Under the pieces are notes generated by a model that was given only the letters and a program-made list of their open reading frames with translations, did not search any database and was not told the origin of the DNA. A program made the translations under genes and the position numbers. This document shows positions 7,837 through 16,626 of a DNA stretch of 64,000 bases, in pieces. This DNA comes from Jonesia denitrificans DSM 20603 (lineage in GTDB: Bacteria > Actinomycetota > Actinomycetes > Actinomycetales > Cellulomonadaceae): NCBI RefSeq assembly GCF_000024065.1, contig NC_013174.1, positions 558,001 through 622,000 on the forward strand, written 5' to 3'. Within the stretch, counting starts at the first letter, position 1. Every line of letters starts with the position of its first letter.

Positions 7837-8612
7837 TGTCCTCGATTGGTGACGCCTTTGCGACGACAGCTTTTTCTGGGTCAATGGTGCTGGCGTTACC
7901 TGTTGCTCTTCTGGCCGGGCTAGTGTCTTTTGCCTCGCCGTGTGTTGTTCCCCTCGTTCCTGGCTACATCGGGTTTGTCTCCGGGTTGGCAGCTCAGAAT
8001 GTGACCCCTGGCCCCGGTGTTGGGTCACGCGTGGCGTCGTGGCGTGTGGTGTGGGGTGTCCTCCTTTTCGTGGTCGGTTTCACGGCAGTCTTTGTCACTG
8101 CGGGAGTTCTCACGGGAGCGGTGGGTGCGGCACTGAACCAGTGGACTGACATCATTTCTCAGGTGTTGGGGGTGCTCGTCATTGTCATGGGACTGGCGTT
8201 TATGGGGGTTTTTTCGCGGCTTCAGTGGGAGGCGCGTCTGCATGTGACACCTCGGGCGGGGCTGTGGGGAGCCCCTGTGTTAGGTGTGGTGTTCGGGTTG
8301 GGGTGGACTCCGTGTTTGGGCCCCACGTTGGTGGCGATCAACGCGTTGGCGTTGTCGGAAGGCACGTGGCAGCGCGGCGCGCTGTTGGCGGTTGCGTATT
8401 CTTTGGGGTTGGGATTGCCGTTTATCGCATTGGGTGTGGCCCTGAACCGTTCCCGACCGGTATTAGCGTGGCTGAAACGTCACCGTCGTGGTGTGCAGGT
8501 GGCAGGCGGGTTGATGCTGACCATCCTCGGGGTAGCGCTGGTGACTGGTGTGTGGACGTGGTTGTCCTCCCAGATGTCGTTGTGGATTGGCGGGACAGGG
8601 ACGGTGGTGTAG
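7833..8612 (+). CDS. ccdA: CcdA cytochrome c biogenesis membrane protein
   Basis: Membrane protein of 259 residues with six predicted helices that passes electrons from cytoplasmic thioredoxin to extracytoplasmic thiol carriers. The redox-active cysteines are Cys37 in FASPCVVP and Cys161 in GWTPCLGP, one in each half of the internal repeat. Start GTG 7833 overlaps the stop of the TlpA-like gene; ATG 7836 is an alternative. Its reductant target is very likely the TlpA-like lipoprotein encoded just upstream, and the resB gene follows immediately. Confidence 0.92.
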   Translation: MMSSIGDAFATTAFSGSMVLALPVALLAGLVSFASPCVVPLVPGYIGFVSGLAAQNVTPGPGVGSRVASWRVVWGVLLFVVGFTAVFVTAGVLTGAVGAALNQWTDIISQVLGVLVIVMGLAFMGVFSRLQWEARLHVTPRAGLWGAPVLGVVFGLGWTPCLGPTLVAINALALSEGTWQRGALLAVAYSLGLGLPFIALGVALNRSRPVLAWLKRHRRGVQVAGGLMLTILGVALVTGVWTWLSSQMSLWIGGTGTVV

Positions 8613-10211
8613 ATGGCGAACAGTCAGTCTCGTGGTCAGGCGCCGATTGCTCCTGAGTTGTCAGTGGGTGGTTGGTTGCGGTTTTTATGGCGGCAGTTAA
8701 CGTCGATGCGGGTTGCGTTGTTGCTGTTGATGTTGCTTGCTGTGGCCGCGATCCCGGGCTCTGTCTTTCCGCAGTGGGATCAAGATGCGGTCGCCACTGC
8801 TCAGTATGTTGCCGACCATCCTGATTCGGCGGTGTGGTTGGATCGGTTGGGTTTCTTTTCGGTGTATTCGTCACCGTGGTTTTCTGCGATCTATCTCCTG
8901 CTGTTCACATCCCTGATTGGGTGCATTATTCCGCGGGTGGGTGTGTATGCCACGGCATTGCGCATGCCGCCTCCGCGTGTTCCGCGAGTGTTGACGAGGT
9001 TTCCTGGTCACAGTGTGCGCGCCTGGGAAGATGTCGATGCTGCTGGTGCGGCGACTCGGATTGCTGAGGCGCTGCGCGGGGGGCGTCTGTGGCGTCGGTT
9101 TCGGGTGGATTCTTCCCAGGGGGACGATGGCCAGTGGTTGGTTGCCGCTGAGCGTGGGTATGCACGGGAGGCGGGGAACCTGCTTTTTCACATCTCGCTC
9201 GTGGGGATTTTGGTGAGCTTTGGGGTGGGTCAGGCGGTGGAGTATCGCGGTCAGGCCATTGTGCAGGTGGGGCGGGGGTTTGTGAACGCCCAGGTCGCCT
9301 ACGACACGTTTGAGTCTGGGTCGTTGTTCCGTGATGAGATTATGCCGAACTTCCGGGTCACACTTGATGACTTCACGTCCTCGTTTCGGGTCACTGATTC
9401 GAAGGCGGAAGATTTCACCGCGTTTGTCACGGTGACTGACAGTGGCGGCCAGCGCGCTGAGCGGACCATTAAGGTCAATGCACCGTTGAATGTTGATGGG
9501 GCGAACATTTACCTCATGGGCAATGGGCATGCCCCGGTGGTGACGGTGCGTGATGCGGCGGGTGAGGTGGCGTTTTCTGGTGCTGTGACGTTCCTCCCAG
9601 AAGATGCGCAGTACACCTCGCGGGGGGTGATTAAGGTTCCAGATGTGTCCACGGGAGACCAGTTGGGCTTCAACGGGTACTTGTTGCCGACTGCGCAGTT
9701 CACTGGTGACACAGTGCGTTCGCTGTACCCCGAGGCGCTTGATCCCTATCTTGTTCTTGATTTGTACGTCGGGGATCTGGGTCTCGATGAGGGGATTCCG
9801 CAGAATGTCTACCAACTTTCAACGAACCGGATGACCCCCGTGGCGGGGACTGCGGCAGGAACTCCTCCGGTCATTCTTGCGCAGGGCGAAACCGTTGATC
9901 TTCCGCAAGGTCTGGGCACAATCACGTTTGAGGACACTGTTCGTTACGCTGCTTTTGATGTGCGTGCGGACCCGATGCTGCCGTGGTTGTTGGTTTTCTC
10001 GGTGCTCGCGTTAGTTGGGGTGGCACTGTCCTTGTTTGTGCCGCGGCGCCGGGTGTGGGCTCGGGTGACATCTGACGATGCGAATGGGGTCATCGTGGAG
10101 ATGGCCGCGTTGGCGCGTGGTGAGGACCAAGGACTGACTTTTGAGATTGACCGAGCATGGGCCATAGCAACTGGCGCTACCGCTCGACGACAACGAACCC
10201 GTGAACTGTAG
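8613..10211 (+). CDS. resB: ResB cytochrome c biogenesis protein
   Basis: Component of the System II heme export and cytochrome c synthetase complex. Of its 532 residues, the first helices (around LLLLMLLAVAAIPG and IYLLLFTSLIGCIIP) and a helix near NLLFHISLVGILVSFGVG precede a large extracytoplasmic domain; a last helix (PWLLVFSVLALVGVALSLFV) is near the C-terminus. This topology and length are typical. It starts directly after the ccdA stop and pairs with CcsB 32 bp downstream. Confidence 0.92.
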   Translation: MANSQSRGQAPIAPELSVGGWLRFLWRQLTSMRVALLLLMLLAVAAIPGSVFPQWDQDAVATAQYVADHPDSAVWLDRLGFFSVYSSPWFSAIYLLLFTSLIGCIIPRVGVYATALRMPPPRVPRVLTRFPGHSVRAWEDVDAAGAATRIAEALRGGRLWRRFRVDSSQGDDGQWLVAAERGYAREAGNLLFHISLVGILVSFGVGQAVEYRGQAIVQVGRGFVNAQVAYDTFESGSLFRDEIMPNFRVTLDDFTSSFRVTDSKAEDFTAFVTVTDSGGQRAERTIKVNAPLNVDGANIYLMGNGHAPVVTVRDAAGEVAFSGAVTFLPEDAQYTSRGVIKVPDVSTGDQLGFNGYLLPTAQFTGDTVRSLYPEALDPYLVLDLYVGDLGLDEGIPQNVYQLSTNRMTPVAGTAAGTPPVILAQGETVDLPQGLGTITFEDTVRYAAFDVRADPMLPWLLVFSVLALVGVALSLFVPRRRVWARVTSDDANGVIVEMAALARGEDQGLTFEIDRAWAIATGATARRQRTREL

Positions 10212-10243
10212 GGTCACAGTGCGGGATAAGGAAAGGCATCACC

Positions 10244-11149
10244 ATGAATCTCAGTGAACTGAGTGATTACTTTGTGTGGGGAACGGTCAGCGCGTACACG
10301 CTCGCGATGGTGGCGTTCGCCATAGATTTGGCGAAAGTCGCCGAGAATGTGCGCTCTGATGAACGCCCTACCTATGTGGGTCGGTCGACTCGGGCGCTGG
10401 GTATTGCCATGGCCTTAACCACTGTGGGGGTGCTCTTTCACCTGGTTGCCGCGATTGTGCGAGGGTTCGCGGCAGGCCGGGTGCCGTGGGCTAACATGTA
10501 TGAATTTACGTTGACTGGAACACTAGCCGCTGTGGGTGTCTTCCTCGTGGTCAACCTATGGAAAGAGATCCGGTTTCTTGGTGTCTTTGTGACTGTTCTT
10601 GCGATCACTTTCCTTATGGTGGGGTTGCAAGCGTTCCACATCGACGCTGATGGTGTGGAACCAGCGTTGCAGTCGTACTGGATTGTTATCCACGTGGGTA
10701 TCGCAGTGTTAGCGACCGGGTTGTTCACTGTGGCGTTCATTATTTCGGTGCTGCAGTTGATGCGTGCTGCGTGGAATCGGGCAACTGAAGCAGGCAATAC
10801 CCCACGGTGGGCGTGGCGTGCTGTCCTTCCAGCCCCTGATCGGCTTGAGGCGTTGTCTTTCCGCCTCAACGCGGTGGCTTTTGTCATGTGGACCTTCACG
10901 ATCATTGGTGGCGCTGTGTGGGCTAATGACGCGTGGGGTCGAGCGTGGAACTGGGACCCCAAAGAAGTATGGTCCTTCATTGTGTGGGTCATCTACGCCG
11001 CCTACCTGCATGCACGTGCCACTCGCGGCTGGGATGGTCAACGCGCTGCCTGGTTTGTTGTGGTGGGGTATGCCGCTGTGCTCTTTAACTTCACCGGCGT
11101 CAACATTTTGTTTGACGGGCTCCACTCCTACGCCCAACTCCCACAGTAA
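10244..11149 (+). CDS. ccsB: CcsB (ResC) cytochrome c synthetase subunit
   Basis: Multi-helix membrane protein of 301 residues that presents heme for covalent attachment to CXXCH apocytochromes. The tryptophan-rich heme-handling motif WGRAWNWDPKE begins at Trp231, with conserved histidines in flanking helices (for example LHARATRGW). AAGGA precedes the ATG. It is the last gene of the tlpA-ccdA-resB-ccsB operon and is followed by a strong hairpin. Confidence 0.94.
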   Translation: MNLSELSDYFVWGTVSAYTLAMVAFAIDLAKVAENVRSDERPTYVGRSTRALGIAMALTTVGVLFHLVAAIVRGFAAGRVPWANMYEFTLTGTLAAVGVFLVVNLWKEIRFLGVFVTVLAITFLMVGLQAFHIDADGVEPALQSYWIVIHVGIAVLATGLFTVAFIISVLQLMRAAWNRATEAGNTPRWAWRAVLPAPDRLEALSFRLNAVAFVMWTFTIIGGAVWANDAWGRAWNWDPKEVWSFIVWVIYAAYLHARATRGWDGQRAAWFVVVGYAAVLFNFTGVNILFDGLHSYAQLPQ

Positions 11150-11174
11150 GAACTCTGGGCCTTATCAACGGGCA

Positions 11175-11204
11175 ATGCCCCTCGCCGTTACTGGCGGGGG
11201 GCAT
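11175..11204. terminator. Hairpin terminator between ccsB and the convergent gene
   Basis: Arms of 12 bp (11175-11186 and 11193-11204) pair with one wobble around GTTACT. The stop codon of the convergent minus-strand gene lies in this hairpin. Confidence 0.65.
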
Positions 11205-11655
11205 CGCTGTGTGGGTCATCTGTGTGAGGTGGCTCGTCTCCATGGTCGTCCTCATCGGGGGTGGAAGAATCCGACTGTGGTGGGCCTTGCTGCGGCGGGT
11301 TCGGTGATGATGGTGATGACGTGGTTGGTGAACCCGCTGACGGGCCTGTCCCGTTCTTTCGTTGTTCGCGGGCGAGCCGCCACAGAAAGTCAGGGTCGTC
11401 GTCAGGCGCCCTGGGACCTGCCGGACGAACCGGCCCGCGCCCAGATCCACGCATCGGGTGGACCGGGGTTGTTCCAGAACGACCGGAGGTGAAAACAATC
11501 CAGATCAAAGGACCAAGAAGCGGCAGCAAAATAATGACAACCGCCCACAAGAATTTTGGCGCACCACCACGTTTGTGTTCATCAGAGTTGATGAGATCAA
11601 TGAGGCAGTACAGGGCGGACAAAAATATGGCGAAGAACAACACAGCACGAAGCAT
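11188..11655 (-). CDS. PLDc_N-domain small membrane protein
   Basis: Protein of 155 residues. It opens with a hydrophobic helix (LRAVLFFAIFLSALYCLIDL), then a short charged loop and a second helix (FLWAVVIILLPLLGPLIWIV), the two-helix PLDc_N arrangement found in many actinobacterial membrane proteins. The remaining two thirds are a low-complexity tail rich in Ser, Pro, Asp and His, probably cytoplasmic and disordered. Function unknown. It faces the ccsB operon and diverges from the DUF4229 gene. Confidence 0.75.
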   Translation of the reverse strand: MLRAVLFFAIFLSALYCLIDLINSDEHKRGGAPKFLWAVVIILLPLLGPLIWIVFTSGRSGTTPVHPMRGSGRGPVRPAGPRAPDDDPDFLWRLAREQRKNGTGPSAGSPTTSSPSSPNPPQQGPPQSDSSTPDEDDHGDEPPHTDDPHSDAPRQ

Positions 11656-11686
11656 GAAACTAGCCTAGACGGTTTAGGCTGGGACT

Positions 11687-11959
11687 GTGCCACTCGTTGT
11701 GTATTCTCTGATCCGTATCGGTCTTATTCTCTTGTGCGCCTGGGGCCTTTTTGAGGCAGGCGCACGCGGTCTTGTCTTGTGGCTGTTGGCCATTGTGTTA
11801 GGGATGATGCTGTCTTACCTGTTGTTTCGTGGTCCACGCGATGCGGCAGCACGCTACCTCCAGGAGCGTAGCGAACATCACTCTGCGCGAGCATCGTCAA
11901 AGCGTTGTGGAAAGGGCGCCCAGGAAGACAACGCTCATGAGGACGGGCTCGCACAGTAG
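11687..11959 (+). CDS. DUF4229 small membrane protein
   Basis: Protein of 90 residues with two hydrophobic helices (about residues 3-20 and 27-46), a short basic linker (FRGPRDAAARYLQER) and a charged tail. This matches DUF4229 proteins commonly found beside menA in actinobacteria, and the gene indeed converges on menA 28 bp away. Function unknown; a link to quinone synthesis rests on synteny only. Start GTG. Confidence 0.7.
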   Translation: MPLVVYSLIRIGLILLCAWGLFEAGARGLVLWLLAIVLGMMLSYLLFRGPRDAAARYLQERSEHHSARASSKRCGKGAQEDNAHEDGLAQ

Positions 11960-11987
11960 CGTTGCTGGCAGTGTCGCTCCAGCGGGG

Positions 11988-12866
11988 CTATGAACCGGCA
12001 AGGGCGAGTGCACCACCAAAGAGTATCCCGTAGCCCAGTTCGTAGAGTCCGGTTCCCGCAAGGACGGGGATAAGGAGTTTCCCTCGTGCCCCAACACGCA
12101 CGGCAAGCGCCAGCATGGTGGCGGGGACGAGGAGCAGCAGGGTGAGGAAGGTCCAAGGGACCCAGAATCCTTGGATGACAGCGATGATGAGCGGTAGCCA
12201 GATCATGGCGACATAGGTGGATCGTGCGCGGTGTTCCCCAAGTTTTACGGCGAGGGTGTGTTTGCCGGCTAGGTGGTCGGTGGGGATGTCACGAATGTTG
12301 TTGACCATGAGAAGAGCGCAGGCGATGAGTCCGACTCCGACTGCGCCGAGAGCCCCGGGCCAGGTGACGGTGTCTGCCTGAATGTATTGTGTTCCCAGCG
12401 TGGCGACGAGCCCGAAGAACACAAAGACACCCACTTCACCGTAGCCGGCGTAACCGTAGGGCCGGCGACCACCGGTGTAGAACCAGGCTGCTGCGATGGC
12501 AGCGAGACCGACTATGCCAAGCCACCAATGCCCGGTGAGGGCCAGGATGACAAGCCCAAGAGCTGCACCGACCCCTAGGGCAAGGAAGGCGGCTATTTTC
12601 ACGGTGTGGGCTGGGGCAGCACCTGATGCGGTTAATCGCAAGGGGCCAACGCGGTCGAGATCTGTTCCCCGGACACCGTCGGAGTAATCGTTGGCGTAGT
12701 TCACCCCGATTTGGAGGGCGAAGGCGACGGCAAGTGCAAGGAGGGTGAGTGTTGGGGAGTAGGCGTTGATGTGTGCGGCTGCGCCTGCCCCGATGAGGAC
12801 GGGGGCTGCTGCTGCGGGGAGTGTGCGTGGCCGTGCGCCACTGATCCATTCGCTCATGGTCGCCAT
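11988..12866 (-). CDS. menA: 1,4-dihydroxy-2-naphthoate polyprenyltransferase
   Basis: Integral membrane prenyltransferase that attaches the polyprenyl chain to dihydroxynaphthoate, giving demethylmenaquinone. The Asp-rich motif NDYSDGVRGTD is at residues 59-69, followed by about nine hydrophobic helices over 292 residues; a second charged motif, RDIPTDHLAGKHT, matches the UbiA superfamily. ATG 12866 is preceded by AAAGG. The upstream neighbour on the same strand is menE (12 bp gap), so the two are probably one transcript. Confidence 0.94.
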   Translation of the reverse strand: MATMSEWISGARPRTLPAAAAPVLIGAGAAAHINAYSPTLTLLALAVAFALQIGVNYANDYSDGVRGTDLDRVGPLRLTASGAAPAHTVKIAAFLALGVGAALGLVILALTGHWWLGIVGLAAIAAAWFYTGGRRPYGYAGYGEVGVFVFFGLVATLGTQYIQADTVTWPGALGAVGVGLIACALLMVNNIRDIPTDHLAGKHTLAVKLGEHRARSTYVAMIWLPLIIAVIQGFWVPWTFLTLLLLVPATMLALAVRVGARGKLLIPVLAGTGLYELGYGILFGGALALAGS

Positions 12867-12878
12867 GGAGGTGCCCTT

Positions 12879-13979
12879 TCAGAGTCCTTGCTCACGTACA
12901 GTGTTGGTGGCCCACGCGGCCACTGCTCGTCGGTTGATTTTTCCGCTGGGACCGAGCGGAAAATCGGTGGTGATGAGTAGTCGTTGCGGGAGTTGTGCCG
13001 CGTTAAGACTACGGGACAATTCGGTGCGGATTGCGTTGAGGGTGGGAATCTCGCTGTCAGCGCAGACGGTGATGACAGCGGTGACTGCTTGACCCCAGTG
13101 CGGGTGGGGGGTCGCTACCGTGCACGCGCCGGTGACGCCGGGCACAGTCAGGAGCGCATCGTCAATGGGGGCAGGGGCGACTTTGACGCCCCCAGTGTTG
13201 ATGATGTCGTCGATGCGCCCGGTGATCGTGAGACGTCCGCCTGTCAGGGTGCCAAGGTCGTTTGTGAGGTGCCAGCGGGTGTTGTTGATTGTGGGGAATG
13301 CTGCTGCGGTTGCGGCGGGGTTGTCAAGGTAACCGCTCGCAAGGGTGGGTCCGGTGAGCATGATGCGCTGATCCGGGGTGAGCTTGATTGTGACCCCGGG
13401 CAGTGCGGTGCCGTCGTACACGCATCCGCCTGCTGTTTCTGACATGCCGTAGGTGCGGGTCACGGGTAATTTCAGTTCCGTGATAGTGGCAGACAGGTGA
13501 GATGTAGGGGCTGCTCCACCCAAAAGAATGGCGTTGAAGGAACGGAGGGCCGCGATGCTTTCACTGCGCCGCACGTGGTCCGGGTCCAAGAGGAGGGTGT
13601 CCAGTTGGGTGGGTACGAGCGATGTTGCGGTGAATGTGTGGTTCAAGCGTGACACGCCTTGGAGGAAAGCGGTGGGGGTGAAACCAGCTGTGCGGTCCAC
13701 GGACACTGGGCGTGTTCCAGCGACGAGGGAGCGGGCGATAACTTGGATCCCAGCGATGTGTGTGGTGGGTAATGCCAGGAGCCATTGGGCGTGGCCACCA
13801 AGGTGGTGTGCGGTGCCCTGCGCACCGTTGATGAGTGCTGTTGCCGGAATGATCACCGTTTTTGCACTCCCGGTACTGCCGGAGGTAGGAACAAATACCT
13901 GTGCGTGGCTGGGGTCGTGCAGGAGCGTGGCGAGAGCGTCATAGCTGTAGCCATCTGGTGGCGGGGCAGACAAGTTCAC
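12879..13979 (-). CDS. menE: o-Succinylbenzoate-CoA ligase
   Basis: AMP-forming acyl-CoA ligase that activates o-succinylbenzoate. The phosphate-binding loop TSGSTGSAK is at residues 32-40, TYGMSETAGG is the A5-type motif, and a C-terminal lysine lies in FPLGPSGKINRR. At 366 residues it is shorter than acyl-CoA ligases in general but normal for actinobacterial MenE, which lacks part of the N-terminal domain. The start is GTG 13979 without a clear ribosome site; TAACCT lies about six bases ahead on the coding strand, so a leaderless transcript is possible. It precedes menA. Confidence 0.9.
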   Translation of the reverse strand: MNLSAPPPDGYSYDALATLLHDPSHAQVFVPTSGSTGSAKTVIIPATALINGAQGTAHHLGGHAQWLLALPTTHIAGIQVIARSLVAGTRPVSVDRTAGFTPTAFLQGVSRLNHTFTATSLVPTQLDTLLLDPDHVRRSESIAALRSFNAILLGGAAPTSHLSATITELKLPVTRTYGMSETAGGCVYDGTALPGVTIKLTPDQRIMLTGPTLASGYLDNPAATAAAFPTINNTRWHLTNDLGTLTGGRLTITGRIDDIINTGGVKVAPAPIDDALLTVPGVTGACTVATPHPHWGQAVTAVITVCADSEIPTLNAIRTELSRSLNAAQLPQRLLITTDFPLGPSGKINRRAVAAWATNTVREQGL

Positions 13980-14053
13980 TGAACTAGGTTACGCACAGTC
14001 ATAGACTGACGATAAGTACGCGTGGTTGTTGTCCCTGCTTGTGAGGAGCATGT

Positions 14054-15184
14054 GTGGTGAATGTGGTGAGTCCAGTGTCCCGTGTGGTGGGCGACGGTCG
14101 GCGTTGGCGTGAGCGTCGCGTTCGTGTCCAGGTTGTTTCTGCTCTGGTCGCGGCGGCCAGCATGGTGGCAGTTGCTGGGTGCGGCACAACAGAACCTGCA
14201 CCAACAGTCACTGCGACGGCGACCACAACTCCTGATGCGCAGATGTCGAAGTCTGCGCCACCAGAACCAGAGGTCACGCCCGTGTGGCCGTTGACGGGGC
14301 GGGAAACATCAAAGGATACCGACCGCCCAGTGGTGTCGGTGAAAGTGGAGAACTCAGCATCCGCCCGGCCGCAATCCGGACTTGAAGACGCTGATGTGGT
14401 GTGGGAGACCATTGTTGAGTTTGATGTGTCTCGGTTGATTGCTGTGTTTCATTCGCGCTATGGGCGTGATGTGGGGCCAATTAGAAGTGTGCGTCCTATG
14501 GACCCGACAGTCGTTGCGCCGCTGGGCGGGGCGTTGGTGTACTCGGGTGGTCAATCCGGAATCCTCAAGCTCGCCCGTGGAATGTCAACGGTGACCACAA
14601 TTGATGAAAACAACGCAAGTGGGTCGATGTGGCGGGCCCGCGGCCGCTATGCACCCCACAATCTGTATGGTGACACCACAAAGATGGCGGGTTTGGTGGG
14701 AAAAAAGTATGCCTCCGAACCCAAGGAGCAGTTTGCGTTTGCTCCTGATGCGGCTTCAGCCACAGCGGTTACTCAGGGGCGCCGGTCCAATGGGGCGTCG
14801 TTAGTCATGTCGTCGCTGTCTGCACCGTCCTGGACGTGGAATAGTGATGACAAGACGTTCATGCGGTTCGAAGGCGGCAGTGCGCACGTCTCGGCAACTG
14901 CCGGTCAATTGTCTGCAGTGAATGTGGTGGTCATTGAAGCCAAACACATTGATTCAGGGTTTAATGCCCAGAACAATGCCCCTGTACCTGACTATGTGTT
15001 AACCGGAACCGGGAAAGCAACAGTGTGGTCACACGGACATGTGGTGCGCGGGACGTGGCACAAAAAGAAGAAGTCATCAGCGTTGGTGCTGCGGACCACT
15101 GACGGTGACGAACTGCTGTTGGCGCCGGGAAACACGTGGGTAGAACTCCTCCCACAAGGCAAAGGGACCGTCACGGTCAAGTAA
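14054..15184 (+). CDS. DUF3048 lipoprotein (YerB-like)
   Basis: Secreted lipoprotein of 376 residues. An N-terminal basic stretch and hydrophobic segment end in VAGC, with Cys43 predicted to be lipidated, followed by a Thr/Pro/Ala linker. The DUF3048 domain is marked by VENSASARPQSGLEDAD and by RYGRDVGPIRSVRP. Family members such as YerB are extracytoplasmic and of unknown activity. GAGGAG precedes the start GTG; GTG 14057 is also possible. It diverges from menE. Confidence 0.88.
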   Translation: MVNVVSPVSRVVGDGRRWRERRVRVQVVSALVAAASMVAVAGCGTTEPAPTVTATATTTPDAQMSKSAPPEPEVTPVWPLTGRETSKDTDRPVVSVKVENSASARPQSGLEDADVVWETIVEFDVSRLIAVFHSRYGRDVGPIRSVRPMDPTVVAPLGGALVYSGGQSGILKLARGMSTVTTIDENNASGSMWRARGRYAPHNLYGDTTKMAGLVGKKYASEPKEQFAFAPDAASATAVTQGRRSNGASLVMSSLSAPSWTWNSDDKTFMRFEGGSAHVSATAGQLSAVNVVVIEAKHIDSGFNAQNNAPVPDYVLTGTGKATVWSHGHVVRGTWHKKKKSSALVLRTTDGDELLLAPGNTWVELLPQGKGTVTVK

Positions 15185-15225
15185 CGTTTCCTTGATCTAG
15201 GGTGAATGGGCAGGCAAGGAAACGT
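15184..15225. terminator. Inverted repeat after the DUF3048 gene
   Basis: Arms ACGTTTCCTTG and CAAGGAAACGT (11 bp, perfect) with a 20-nt loop. No T run follows, so it could be either a terminator or a site for a regulator of the next gene. Confidence 0.4.
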
Positions 15226-15246
15226 GCGCGCTGACATCATGTCACT

Positions 15247-15528
15247 ATGACCACTGACGAGGAAGACCCCTCACCCCCACCCTACGCACCCAACTACGGG
15301 CTACGGCGAGTGACCTCCCACCCCATCAAGGGGTACAAGCCGCTGCCAGACCCTGACGGCCACGATGACGAGGATGGCACCACCCCCACGGATGCCACCC
15401 CACTCCACGGCTCGTCAGTGATCTCAGTGGCCACCGCGTTCGTCATTGCCGGAGCACTGATTGTTGCGGGGGCGCAACTTGCAGCCCACCTCATCACCTG
15501 GTTCGGAGGTGTCCTGTCCGGGCTGTAG
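15247..15528 (+). CDS. Small single-helix membrane protein, unknown
   Basis: Protein of 93 residues not recognised as a named family. The first 55 residues are hydrophilic and rich in Pro, Asp and Thr; one hydrophobic helix spans about residues 58-84 (VISVATAFVIAGALIVAG and on). It should be inserted with the N-terminal part in the cytoplasm, judging from positive charges (RR, K) on that side. It ends 13 bp from the menB stop on the other strand. Coding is supported by the clear helix and third-position C/G bias. Confidence 0.55.
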   Translation: MTTDEEDPSPPPYAPNYGLRRVTSHPIKGYKPLPDPDGHDDEDGTTPTDATPLHGSSVISVATAFVIAGALIVAGAQLAAHLITWFGGVLSGL

Positions 15529-15541
15529 CCTCGCCAACACC

Positions 15542-16495
15542 TCAGAAATAGTAAGGGAACTGATCCCACTGCGGGTCACGACGCTCAAGGAACGCATCAC
15601 GCCCCTCCACAGCTTCGTCAGTCATATACGCCAACCGTGTCGCCTCACCTGCGAACACTTGCTGCCCCATGAGTCCGTCATCAGGCAAATTGAACGCGTA
15701 CTTCAGCATACGAATAGCCTGAGGCGACTTGGTGGCAATAATCCGGGCATACTCCAACCCCGCTGCTTCCAAATCCTCATGGTCAACAACATCATTGACT
15801 GCACCCCAGTCCAAGGCATCCTGAGCGCTGTACTCGCGGGCCAAGAAAAAAATCTCCCGAGCACGCTTCTGCCCCACCTGACGCGCCAAATACGCTGACC
15901 CGTACCCACCATCAAAGGAACCCACGTTCGCATCGGTCTGCATAAACCGGGCATGTTGGCGGCTGGCGATAGACAAATCAGCAACAACATGCAACGAATG
16001 GCCACCCCCCGCAGCCCACCCACTCACCAAGGCAACAACCACCTTCGGCATCATCCGAATCAAACGCTGCACCTCAAGAATGTGCAACCGCCCCGCCCGG
16101 GCAGGATCAATCGAATCAGCCGTCTGAGCGCTGTTGTCCGCCACATAACGGTAGCCATCACGACCACGAATCCGTTGATCCCCACCAGAACAAAAAGCCC
16201 ACCCACCATCACGCGGGCTGGGTCCATTACCGGTCAGCAACACCGTGCCCACACTGGACGTCATCCGGGCATGATCCAAAATTCGGGACAACTCATCCAC
16301 CGTGTGCGGCCGAAACGCATTGCGCACCTCAGGGCGATCAAACGCCACCCGCACAACAGGCAAATCCACCTCCCCATCCCCAGATCGGTCAACACCACGG
16401 TGATAGGTCATGTCAGTCAGGTCCTCAAACCCGTCAACAGTGCGCCACACAGTGGGATCAAAAGTGTCAGACACAGTGGTAGGAAGTTCGCTCAC
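15542..16495 (-). CDS. menB: 1,4-Dihydroxy-2-naphthoyl-CoA synthase
   Basis: Crotonase-fold enzyme that closes the second ring of the menaquinone head group from o-succinylbenzoyl-CoA. FCSGGDQRIRGRDGY (from residue 101) is the MenB signature, with the oxyanion-forming glycines and the loop that binds the CoA ester; SGWAAGGGHSLH holds the second oxyanion glycine. The C-terminal WDQFPYYF tail is also typical. At 317 residues it is slightly longer than the E. coli enzyme through its N-terminus. It diverges from the tetR gene. Confidence 0.95.
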   Translation of the reverse strand: MSELPTTVSDTFDPTVWRTVDGFEDLTDMTYHRGVDRSGDGEVDLPVVRVAFDRPEVRNAFRPHTVDELSRILDHARMTSSVGTVLLTGNGPSPRDGGWAFCSGGDQRIRGRDGYRYVADNSAQTADSIDPARAGRLHILEVQRLIRMMPKVVVALVSGWAAGGGHSLHVVADLSIASRQHARFMQTDANVGSFDGGYGSAYLARQVGQKRAREIFFLAREYSAQDALDWGAVNDVVDHEDLEAAGLEYARIIATKSPQAIRMLKYAFNLPDDGLMGQQVFAGEATRLAYMTDEAVEGRDAFLERRDPQWDQFPYYF

Positions 16496-16594
16496 GACCC
16501 CACTCTAAAACACAACACCCCCACATAGGACCCCAACCGCGAACACCGGTTAACATCCCGTCAACAAAACCACCCAGCTCGTTACATAGTTGAT

Positions 16595-16612
16595 ACCTCA
16601 CCAGGGTGATGT
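16595..16612. promoter_or_regulatory. Candidate TetR operator
   Basis: Near-palindrome with arms ACCTCACC and GGTGATGT around AG (one mismatch), ending 14 bp before the tetR start in the menB-tetR spacer. Likely the regulator's own site. Confidence 0.45.
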
Positions 16613-16626
16613 GAAACACAACGTCA

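Noticed and set aside
7069-8028. 319-codon minus-strand frame antisense to the TlpA-like gene
   Set aside because: Lacks hydrophobic or domain pattern and lies opposite genes with clear motifs.
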